Assembly (NCBI RefSeq): GCF_003173615.1
Contig: NZ_QGNA01000007.1
Span: forward strand, 124,001-188,000
Direction of reading: 5' to 3'
DNA length: 64,000 bases
Origin: Falsiroseomonas bella
GTDB taxonomy: Bacteria; Pseudomonadota; Alphaproteobacteria; Acetobacterales; Acetobacteraceae
Below, piece after piece: positions 23,168 to 30,709 of the stretch; within the stretch, counting starts at the first letter, position 1, and each line of letters opens with the position of its first letter. The notes under the pieces are model-generated. The model had not been told where the DNA came from. It saw only the letters and a list, made by a program, of their open reading frames with translations, and did no database searches. The position numbers and the translations under genes were made by a program.

Positions 23168-25465
23168 ATGGGCGCTACAGGCACGAGGTGCGGGGTGAGC
23201 GAACGGCGAACGATTGGGGCGCAACCGCGAGGAGCCCGCCAAGGTGGGCTGCGGGTGGTGGAGCATGAGTTCCTTGCTATGCGACCGCAGGAGCGGGCGG
23301 AGTTCATCCGCGCCACCGGGCGCCGGGCCGAGCAGGAGTACCAGGCCCTTGTCGCCCGGCTCGACGAGACCCTGTCCGGCTTCGAGCCCTTCCACGTCCT
23401 GAGCCTGGTCGGCCTCGTCGTAGTGGTCGGCGCGATGTCCGGCAGCCAAGGCATCAAGGGCATCGGCCAGGCGCACGCGGAACTCCTCCAGGCGCTCATC
23501 CTGCGCCGCGATCCGGCCAGCTTCACGGGCGTGATCGGCACGCCGCAGCAGGTCGCAGAGGCCCTGGATCTCATTGGGCCGCTCGCGGACGCCCTAATGA
23601 TGCGGGGGTGGGCGAACTACGAGTACACGGGCGACGAGCGCGCCCAGGCGCGCGCCGTCACCGAGACGATGCGCATGCACACCTGGGCGATCCGAGGGGA
23701 GTTCTACGGCGAGCAGATCCTGCGCATCTTCCTGCCGATCGTCCGGCCCCTCGACCCGCACTTCCGGAGCCTCCACGGGCTTCGCGCTAGCGCGGTCTAT
23801 CCGCTGCTTCGCGCCCTGGCCAGGCAATGCGCAGATCGGCTTGAGGCCCACTTGGCGCGGGTCCGCCGCTTCCTCTTCCAGCCCAGCTTCGAGGCGATGG
23901 CAGAGGCGTACAACCGGGCCTTCCCGCACACCGAGCCGATAGACGTGGGCTGGGCGCGCGAGCGCTTCGGGGAAAACCTCGCCGCCTTCAAGTTCGGGCT
24001 TGTCTCCCATTCTGACCTATTCGTGGCGGACGCCGTCAGCATCAGTCTCGATGACGTGGCAGCCGCCGCCGCCCAGGCCGGGGCCGATGTCACGGTGGAG
24101 GCGGCCGTCGCGCTCGTTGACAAGCTCGCAATGTCGCTAGGCGACCTAGCAGACGTCCCCGTGGACAGGCTGTTCCTGGCGAACCCCGTCTGGTCGCGCC
24201 CGTTCGTGAGGGCGGAGGGCCGCTGGCTTCTGCCGATGGCCTCGACCCTAACGAGCTTCGCTCCCGAGATCATCCGCTACCTGTCGCAGGACGACTCGGA
24301 TGCCAGCAAGGCGCTGGCCGAGGCCCGCGCCTCGATGCTGGAGCAGACAGCGGCCGACATCCTGCGGGTTGCCCTCCCGGGGGCAGGGGTCTGGCCCGGC
24401 GTGGCTTGGACGGATCCGTCCGATGCTCGCCGCTACGAGAACGATGTCGTCCTGCTGCTCGACGGCTGGCTCCTGCTTGTCGAGGCCAAGTCGGGCCGCT
24501 TCGCCGAGAGCGCCCGCCGCGGGGGGCTGGAGCGCCTGCGGGCCGAACTCGGGAAGCTCGTCGTTGATGCGTCCATCCAGTCCGCGCGGCTTGCCGCATT
24601 CATCGGGGACGCGGCAGGGCCCGTGACCCTGCAGGCGAAGGGTGGCAGGCGCCTACACGTCGATCCGGCGCGCATCGAGGGCGTCATCCGCCTGAACGTG
24701 GTTCTCGAGGGCATCGGCCACCTTACCGCGAGCGCCCCGACCCTGCGCGCCGCGGGCCTGCTCCCTGCCGACATCTCGCTGGCTCCCACCATGACCATAG
24801 GCATGCTGGATGTGGTCGCCCGGTGCCTCGCTGATCCGACGGCTATCCTCCACTACCTGTCCCGGCGAGCGATTTTCGAGGAGCGGGGCGACTATCTCGC
24901 AGACGAGTTGGACCTCCTGGCCTTCTACGTGGCTCACGGATTCTCGGACACGAGCGACCGGCCGCCCGGTGCACCGCTCATGATCTACGGCATCTCCAAC
25001 GACCTTGATGTAGCCTTGAGCGCCGGGACGCGTGCTGCCAGCGAGCAACCGAAGGCAGTAACGCCCTTCGTCCAGCGCGTCCTTGACGCCCTGACCCGGA
25101 AGCGGCCGCCGGGCTGGATTGGCGCCGCCCTGCTGCTCCGCGATCTCTCCCTCGAGGCCCAGGACGAGCTGGATCGCAATGTCCGGGCCGTCGTCGCGTC
25201 GGCGCGCACGTCGGGGCACGCAGTCGCGGTCCACCGGCATTCCACGATCGGGGCGTCGCGCCCCTACGTGTTGGTGGCCACGCGCCCTGGCGACGTCCCG
25301 CGGGCCGTGGCCGATGAAGCCGAGGCCAGGTTGCGGGAGCACGGCCCGTACTCCGACGAGCCGCTGTTGCTGGTCCACGTCACGTTGCCTATGCGCCCGG
25401 CTAGCATCCGGGCGTTTGCGGCGCGGCCGGGCAACCTTGCCGGTGCGCTCGGCCGATCGGATTGA
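23168..25465 (+). CDS. Large protein with a PD-(D/E)XK-type nuclease motif, defence-associated
   Basis: A 765-residue protein. Residues 1-390 are helical and unrecognised (a hydrophobic stretch FHVLSLVGLVVVVGAM lies near 75). At 420-445 the motif ENDVVLLLDGWLLLVEAKSG gives D426, E439 and K441, the order of a PD-(D/E)XK or NERD-like nuclease, preceded by a helix with Glu (SMLEQTAADILRV). The last 300 residues are unknown. It follows HerA by 82 bases and ends the operon. Starts at 23198 (GTG) and 23279 (ATG) are possible; conservation-like composition begins near the latter. Confidence 0.65.
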   Translation: MGATGTRCGVSERRTIGAQPRGARQGGLRVVEHEFLAMRPQERAEFIRATGRRAEQEYQALVARLDETLSGFEPFHVLSLVGLVVVVGAMSGSQGIKGIGQAHAELLQALILRRDPASFTGVIGTPQQVAEALDLIGPLADALMMRGWANYEYTGDERAQARAVTETMRMHTWAIRGEFYGEQILRIFLPIVRPLDPHFRSLHGLRASAVYPLLRALARQCADRLEAHLARVRRFLFQPSFEAMAEAYNRAFPHTEPIDVGWARERFGENLAAFKFGLVSHSDLFVADAVSISLDDVAAAAAQAGADVTVEAAVALVDKLAMSLGDLADVPVDRLFLANPVWSRPFVRAEGRWLLPMASTLTSFAPEIIRYLSQDDSDASKALAEARASMLEQTAADILRVALPGAGVWPGVAWTDPSDARRYENDVVLLLDGWLLLVEAKSGRFAESARRGGLERLRAELGKLVVDASIQSARLAAFIGDAAGPVTLQAKGGRRLHVDPARIEGVIRLNVVLEGIGHLTASAPTLRAAGLLPADISLAPTMTIGMLDVVARCLADPTAILHYLSRRAIFEERGDYLADELDLLAFYVAHGFSDTSDRPPGAPLMIYGISNDLDVALSAGTRAASEQPKAVTPFVQRVLDALTRKRPPGWIGAALLLRDLSLEAQDELDRNVRAVVASARTSGHAVAVHRHSTIGASRPYVLVATRPGDVPRAVADEAEARLREHGPYSDEPLLLVHVTLPMRPASIRAFAARPGNLAGALGRSD

Positions 25466-25861
25466 ACATGTGCCTGCCGGCTTGGGTGCGAATCGGGATT
25501 TTCTACTCTCTGTTGCTTTGGTCAGGCGATGGAAATGCTGAATCCGAGCAGGGGAGCCGCACCGAAGATGGCCTGAAAACAAGGCGTTAAACCTTGTTGG
25601 AGAAACCGGCCAACCCTCAAGGTTCGGAGAGTCTCCGGCATTTCGGAGAGAAAAGCCGTCCTCGTTCCGGCCTTGCACCGTCAAGGTCGCGGCCGAAAAC
25701 CGCAGGAAACCTGTGCCTCAGCGCGGTGTCCCGGTCAGGAGAGACAGGTTGTGATGAGACCGACTGGAGCAGCGGTGGGAACCGGGGACTGAAATTCTCT
25801 GGGGAGGAAAAAGCGCGTCGGCTTGGTCGGGATAGCGAACGTGACGGCTCGCCTGCGAAGT

Positions 25862-25877
25862 GAAGGCGATCGCCTTC
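25862..25877. other. Perfect 16-bp palindrome
   Basis: GAAGGCGATCGCCTTC is a perfect uninterrupted palindrome in a gene-free stretch. It contains the methylation-prone GCGATCGC core. It could be a protein-binding site, a recombination site or chance; no second copy was noticed in the window. Confidence 0.6.
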
Positions 25878-25970
25878 CTGCTTCCGATGCTGCCTATCTA
25901 TGCCCTGTCCCTCATGCAAGAACTCCTCGTACCGTCGATGGCTCGCGGGGGCTTCCGGAGACAAACAGGC

Positions 25971-25993
25971 GGCCCCATGGACCCCATGGGGCC
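25971..25993 (-). terminator. Hairpin downstream of sulfatase 1
   Basis: GGCCCCATGG (25971-25980) and CCATGGGGCC (25984-25993) form a perfect 10-bp stem with a three-base loop, about 40 bases past the stop of the leftward sulfatase gene. The minus-strand tail GCCTGTTTGTC is only weakly T-rich, so termination is a plausible but not certain role. Confidence 0.5.
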
Positions 25994-26034
25994 GAGGTCT
26001 TTCCGTGGCGGCACCTACTGCCTCTCGGTCGGCC

Positions 26035-28476
26035 TCACCGCGCCGGCGACCTCGGCAGGGTGGACTCGCCCAGCGTCACCACGATCCGCTCCAGGCGCCC
26101 CGTGAAGGGGAAGGGCGTCCGATAGTCCCGGTCGTCGACCGACGATCCGGTGTCGAGGCCGATATCGAAGGTCTCGTCGCTCTGCACGGCGAAGGGCAGC
26201 GTCCGCGCCATCGTCTGTTGTGACACCACCTGTCCGTTGACCGAGAGGATGCCGATTCCACCGCGCCCCACGGGCGCCCCGGATGCATCGGGTTGGAATT
26301 CGAAGGCGATGCTGTGCCGCCCAGGAGGCAGCGCGCCTGGCGCTTCCCAACGCGCCCGCTCGAGGTCCAGCAGGTTCCAGGTGAAGACCGGCCGGCCTTC
26401 CAGCAAGTAGAAGCCCCACCCTGCGAAGCGCCCGCCATGCGTCGCGATCACGCCGTTCGCACCACCGGCCGGCACCTCGATCTCCGCCACCAGTCGATAG
26501 GCGCGGTTCAGCAGCGACGGCGCCACGCTGGCCTGCAGCCCGCCGCCCGGCCCGCGGTAGACGAATTCCTGCCGCCCGGCCGAGGGACCGGGCCGCTGGG
26601 CGATCAGCCGCGGCAGGCTCGAATTGTCGAGCGGCAGCACCTGGTAGCGCGCGGCCTCGATCAGGAAGAGCTGCTGCAGGTCGCGCAGCCGGTCGGGATA
26701 CTGCGCGGCGAGGTTCCGGCTCTGCGTCGGGTCCTCCGCGAGGTTGTACAGTTCCCAGGCATAGCCGTTGACGACATCCTCCGGCGCGTGGCCGGAACTC
26801 TGCCAGGGCAGCGTCGGTGGCGTCGTGTTGGCGTACCAGCCATCGTGGTAGATGCCGCGATGGGCGAGCATCTCGAAATGCTGCGTGCGACGGCGCGACG
26901 GCGCGCCGGCATTCGCGGCGCCGAAGGTGTAGAGCATGCTGATGCCCTCGATCGGCCGCTGCGCCACGCCATTGACCGAACGCGGCTCGGGGATGCCGAT
27001 CGCCTCCAGGATCGTGGGCGCGATGTCGAGCACGTGGTGGAACTGGTGGCGGACGCCACCGCGGTCCGCGATGCGCCGCGGCCAGGAGATCGCCATGCCG
27101 TTGCGCGTGCCGCCGAAATGCGACGCGACTTGCTTGGTCCACTGGTACGGCGTGCCGAAGGCCCAGGTCCAGCCGACCGCGAGGTTCGGATAGGTCCTCT
27201 CTCCGCCCCATTCGTCGATGAAGGGTAGCTGCTGCTCGACCGGGATCTCGACGCCGTTGAAGAAGGCGAACTCGTTCGGCGTGCCGTGCATCTGGCCTTC
27301 GGCGCTGCCGCCGTTGTCGCCGCTGATGTAGATGACCAGCGTGTTGTCGATCTGCCCGGCATCGCGCACCGCCTGGATGACGCGGCCGATCTCGTGGTCG
27401 GTGTAGGCAAGGTAGGCGGCGAAGACCTCGGCCTGGCGCGCGTAGAGCCGCCGCTCATCGGCCGACAGGCTCGCCCAGCGCGGCAGCGTGTCCGGCCAGG
27501 GCGGCAGCACCGCGTTCGGCGGCAGCACGCCCAGGCGCCGCTGGTTGGCGAAGATGCGCTCGCGGATCACCTCCCAGCCTTCGTCGAACCGGCCGCGGAA
27601 ACGGGCGATCCATTCGGGCGTCGGGTGGTGCGGGGCATGCGCGCCTCCCGGCGCGTAGTGGATGAACCACGGACGGCCGGGCGCCACCTCGTGCAACTGG
27701 CGGATGTGCGCGATGGCCTCGTCCGCCATGGCGGTGGTCAGGTTCCAGCCCGGCCGTCCCTCGAAGGGCAGGATGCGCGTGGTGTTACGGTAGAGGTTGC
27801 CCGGCTCCCACTGGTTCGTCTCGCCGCCCATGAAGCCGTAGAAGAGATCGAAGCCGAGGCCGGTGGGCCAGCGGTCGAAGGGGCCGGCGGGGCTGATCTC
27901 CCAGGGCGGCGTGTTGTGGTTTTTGCCAAACCAAGCGGTCGAATAGCCGTTCTGCCGGAGCGTCTCGGTGATGGTCGCGGTATCCGCGCCGATGATGGCG
28001 TTGTAGCCGGGATACCCGGTCGAGAGTTCCGCGACCGCGCCGAAGCCGACCGAATGCGGGTTCCGCCCGGTTAGCAGGGAGGCGCGGGTCGGCGAGCACA
28101 GCGCGGTGGTGTGGAACTGCGTGTAGCGCAGCCCGGTCTGCGCCACGCGCTCCAGCGCTGGCGTCTCGATGATGCCGCCGAAGGTCGAGGGCGCGCCGAA
28201 GCCGACATCGTCGGTGATGATCAGGAGCACGTTCGGCGCGTTCTCGGGCGCGCCGAGCGTGGGCGGCCAGGCGGGCGTGCTGTCCCGCGCGGAAGGATTG
28301 ATGGTGCCGGCGAAGGGGGCGGGCGATTGCGGCAGCACACGGGAATCGGGGAATTCCACCGCGGTCGGCGACCCGGGCGTGCCGCGCAACTGCTGCGCGT
28401 CCGCGGCCCCAGTGGCGAGCACCAGCGTCGCAAGGGTCACCGCCAGGCTGCCGGCTAGACGAATCGCGAAGCGCAT
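26035..28476 (-). CDS. Exported arylsulfatase, paralogue 1
   Basis: A 813-residue sulfatase with a signal peptide (residues 1-28, ATGAADAQQ). Key parts: NVLLIITDDVGFG (metal-binding DD at 89-90), CSPTRASLLTGR with C127 as the residue expected to become formylglycine, and an additional C-terminal beta domain (about 650-813, GGANGVIATHGGRFAGWGFY). It would hydrolyse sulfate esters in the periplasm and needs a formylglycine-generating enzyme, which is not in the window. An open frame extends to 28623, but the signal peptide fixes the ATG at 28476. The paralogue at 34056-36497 has exactly the same length. Confidence 0.92.
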   Translation of the reverse strand: MRFAIRLAGSLAVTLATLVLATGAADAQQLRGTPGSPTAVEFPDSRVLPQSPAPFAGTINPSARDSTPAWPPTLGAPENAPNVLLIITDDVGFGAPSTFGGIIETPALERVAQTGLRYTQFHTTALCSPTRASLLTGRNPHSVGFGAVAELSTGYPGYNAIIGADTATITETLRQNGYSTAWFGKNHNTPPWEISPAGPFDRWPTGLGFDLFYGFMGGETNQWEPGNLYRNTTRILPFEGRPGWNLTTAMADEAIAHIRQLHEVAPGRPWFIHYAPGGAHAPHHPTPEWIARFRGRFDEGWEVIRERIFANQRRLGVLPPNAVLPPWPDTLPRWASLSADERRLYARQAEVFAAYLAYTDHEIGRVIQAVRDAGQIDNTLVIYISGDNGGSAEGQMHGTPNEFAFFNGVEIPVEQQLPFIDEWGGERTYPNLAVGWTWAFGTPYQWTKQVASHFGGTRNGMAISWPRRIADRGGVRHQFHHVLDIAPTILEAIGIPEPRSVNGVAQRPIEGISMLYTFGAANAGAPSRRRTQHFEMLAHRGIYHDGWYANTTPPTLPWQSSGHAPEDVVNGYAWELYNLAEDPTQSRNLAAQYPDRLRDLQQLFLIEAARYQVLPLDNSSLPRLIAQRPGPSAGRQEFVYRGPGGGLQASVAPSLLNRAYRLVAEIEVPAGGANGVIATHGGRFAGWGFYLLEGRPVFTWNLLDLERARWEAPGALPPGRHSIAFEFQPDASGAPVGRGGIGILSVNGQVVSQQTMARTLPFAVQSDETFDIGLDTGSSVDDRDYRTPFPFTGRLERIVVTLGESTLPRSPAR

Positions 28477-28822
28477 GCACCGGCCGACCGTGCCGCGCCA
28501 CGGCGAGCCCGTCGCGCCGGGGTTCACCTGCTTCCGCCCAAGCGCCACGTCAGGGTCGCCCCCGGCGGCGGCGATGGACGGGGAAGCGGTCATCGATGCC
28601 CCCATGCGCAAGCAGCAGAACATAGAGAGATCCCTCTTTCACGCGTCCGGCCGGGTGCCGACAATGCCCGCAATCCTGACGTGGCAGAATGGTTCGTGGG
28701 CGTCGACAGGGACCCGCTATCCTGAATCGGCAAATTGCCTCTGGGAACATCGACAGCGATCCGCCCTGCCATCTAACCTGAAGTCCGTTCCGGACAGCGT
28801 CGGTTATGGGGAGCAGGATGGC

Positions 28823-29605
28823 ATGACGTGGGGTAGTTGCGGGCCGAGGGCGGGATCCCTTCTCAGGGCCTTGGGCGCGCTCGCGTTCCTGTCCACGCCC
28901 GCCATCGCGCAGGCGCCGGCCGCCGCGCCGGATGAGTGGACCTTCACCTTGTCTCCCTACGTCTGGTTCTCGGGTCTCGGCGGCGAAGTCACCACCGCGG
29001 AGGGTTCGGAAAGCTTCTCCGCCGATTTCGGCGACATCTTCGGCACCATGAAGTTTTCCGCGATGGGCCTGTTCGAGGCGCGGCGGGGGAACTTCAGCCT
29101 TGTCATGGATACGCTCTACCTCAACCTGCAGCAGGGCGTGCCGGTTCCGGGTCACGGCGCCTTCAGCGGCGCAAGCGCGCGGACACAATCCGCCGAGGTG
29201 TCGGCGATCGGCCTGTACACGGTTGCCGAGGGACAGACGGGCCGGTTCGAACTCGGCGGTGGCGTGCGCGCCTGGTGGTTCGACACCGAACTCACACTTG
29301 ATGCCGGCAGGCTGCGGGGACGCAGTATCGACAACTCGGTAAGCTGGGTTGACCCGGTGATCTCCGCGCGCGGTGTTCTGCGCCTGAACGACAGCCTCTC
29401 CATCACCGGCTATGGCGACATCGGCGGCTTCGGCGTCGGCTCGCAACTGACCTACCAGGTCATGGCTACGCTCGACTGGCAGATCACTCGGAACATCAGC
29501 GCGTCGGTCGGCTATCGCTGGATTCATATTGATTACGACAAGGGCCGCTCGGACATCTCGCTCGACTTGGCCGGGCCGATCATCGGCGTGAGTCTGCGCT
29601 TCTGA
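28823..29605 (+). CDS. Outer-membrane beta-barrel protein
   Basis: A 260-residue protein with a signal peptide (LLRALGALAFLSTPAIAQA, cleavage near 31), then alternating amphipathic strands typical of an outer-membrane barrel (WTFTLSPYVWFSGLGGEV, SASVGYRWIHIDYDK) and a C-terminal aromatic residue (GVSLRF), the usual BamA-recognised ending. It is divergent from sulfatase 1 across 346 bases that must hold both promoters, although I see no clear operator there. The longer open frame starting at 28169 is antisense to the sulfatase and was not used. Confidence 0.75.
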   Translation: MTWGSCGPRAGSLLRALGALAFLSTPAIAQAPAAAPDEWTFTLSPYVWFSGLGGEVTTAEGSESFSADFGDIFGTMKFSAMGLFEARRGNFSLVMDTLYLNLQQGVPVPGHGAFSGASARTQSAEVSAIGLYTVAEGQTGRFELGGGVRAWWFDTELTLDAGRLRGRSIDNSVSWVDPVISARGVLRLNDSLSITGYGDIGGFGVGSQLTYQVMATLDWQITRNISASVGYRWIHIDYDKGRSDISLDLAGPIIGVSLRF

Positions 29606-29711
29606 GGACGCGGCACGGCGTTGACCGGCGTTCGCATCCGCGCGGCGGCGGCGAGTTCGCCGGATGCGGCCGTCTCTGTGCCCAAGATCGGCCTGAATTC
29701 ATGGGGACGAC

Positions 29712-30056
29712 ATGACCGAAGCAATGGCAGAAGACGACCGGCGTTTCACCCGGCGCGTGTGTGCGAGCTTCGGCACTTTTGCAGGGCTCGGTCTACTGGC
29801 CCTGTTCGCCCCGCGGCGCGCGGAGGCGCAGGCGCCACGCCGTCGCCTACCCGCCAATCCGCGTGGCGCGGCCGATCCGCGCGGATTGGCCGATCCCCGA
29901 GGTCCGCTCGACCCGCGCGGGCCGCTCGATCCGCGCGGCGCCGCCGACCCGCGTGGCTTGGCCGATCCTCGGGGTCCCCTGGACCCGCGAGGCCCGCTCG
30001 ATCCGCGAGGACCGCTGGACCCCCGCGGACCGCTTGATCCGCGGGCCGGCCGTTAG
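29712..30056 (+). CDS. Exported protein built of PRGxxD hexapeptide repeats
   Basis: A 114-residue protein. A twin-arginine-like leader (RRFTRRVCASFGTFAGLGLL, cleavage near AEAQA at about 41) is followed by ten perfect-register copies of the hexapeptide P-R-G-(A/L/P)-(A/L)-D (residues 50-109) and the end PRAGR. The mature part is almost nothing else and should be extended and unstructured, with alternating Arg and Asp. No such family is known to me. Its neighbours are an outer-membrane barrel and a DUF1134-like secreted protein. Confidence 0.7.
   Translation: MTEAMAEDDRRFTRRVCASFGTFAGLGLLALFAPRRAEAQAPRRRLPANPRGAADPRGLADPRGPLDPRGPLDPRGAADPRGLADPRGPLDPRGPLDPRGPLDPRGPLDPRAGR
29859..30038 (+). 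repeat. Ten 18-bp tandem repeats encoding PRGxxD
   Basis: Ten in-frame 18-base units. A 72-base higher-order unit (units AAD, LAD, PLD, PLD) occurs twice in succession (29859-29930 and 29931-30002), then two further PLD units. Synonymous differences between units show that the array is not a fresh expansion, but the higher-order duplication points to slippage or unequal exchange. Confidence 0.85.
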
Positions 30057-30218
30057 GAGCCATCCACTTCGTCGCTTCCGCTCCGCGTGGCCGTGGCGCA
30101 CGCAAGGCGCCCCCCGGTACCGACCCGGAGCGCTCGAACCGGCGGAAGCATCACGGCCGCAGGCGCCGGGGGCTCCCCGTCGCGCAAGCCGCCCCAGTCC
30201 TTCGCGGAGACCCCCAGG

Positions 30219-30683
30219 ATGACATCCCGCCAATCCACCCGTCGCGCCGTCGGCAAGGCCGGCCTGGTCACGGTCCTCGCCGCCGGCATCGGGGCGCGAA
30301 CGGGAAGCGCCCAGCCCGCGCACCCGGTGGGCCATGTGACCATCACGCAGACCCAGGTGAGCCTGCTCGGCAGCGTGTCCTGGGGAAGCGGCACGCTGAC
30401 CTTCGAGGGTCACACGCACCGCTTTCGCGTCCGCGGCCTTGGCGTCGGCGGGGTCGGCATCTCCGAACTCCGGGCCAATGGCGACGTGTACGCGCTCTCC
30501 AGACTCGCCGACTTCCCCGGCCTCTATGGTGCGGCGCGTGCGGGCGCGGTCGCGGGCTCTGCTGCGGTGCGCGGTGGCGTTTGGCTACGTAACCCGGCAG
30601 GCGTGTCCATCCAGCTCCGTCCGCAGCGTACAGGCGTCGCACTGCAGATCGGTGGCGACGGGCTGTTGATCGAGTTGGAGTAG
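30219..30683 (+). CDS. Secreted DUF1134/EipA-like protein
   Basis: A 154-residue protein with a leader (STRRAVGKAGLVTVLAAGIG, cleavage near TGSAQ) and a core that resembles DUF1134/EipA proteins: GTLTFEGHTHRFRVRGLGVGGVG, SELRANGDVYALSRLADFPG, ARAGAVAGSAAVRGGVWLRNPAGV and GVALQIGGDGLLIEL. EipA proteins are periplasmic and matter for envelope integrity in Brucella. Sequence resemblance is by eye, so the family assignment is moderate. It is convergent with the cytochrome gene at 26 bases. Confidence 0.6.
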   Translation: MTSRQSTRRAVGKAGLVTVLAAGIGARTGSAQPAHPVGHVTITQTQVSLLGSVSWGSGTLTFEGHTHRFRVRGLGVGGVGISELRANGDVYALSRLADFPGLYGAARAGAVAGSAAVRGGVWLRNPAGVSIQLRPQRTGVALQIGGDGLLIELE

Positions 30684-30709
30684 CGACGGACGGGCGCGCC
30701 AGCGCTGTC

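Larger units (their letters stand above)
25466..26034. other. Gene-free junction between defence operon and sulfatase region
   Basis: No supported gene; all frames have poor composition. Two symmetric sequences stand out and are listed separately (25862-25877 and 25971-25993). A run of AAAACAAGGCG...CCTTG at about 25577-25595 could form a small hairpin ending the nuclease transcript. This is a candidate right boundary of the mobile region. Confidence 0.45.

Noticed and set aside
28169-28822. Long 5' extension of the outer-membrane protein frame
   Set aside because: It is antisense to sulfatase 1, and a proper signal peptide begins at the ATG at 28823.
29712-30056. Possible CRISPR-like array because of regular 18-base repetition
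   Set aside because: Units are contiguous without spacers and keep an open reading frame with a leader peptide, so it is a coding repeat.
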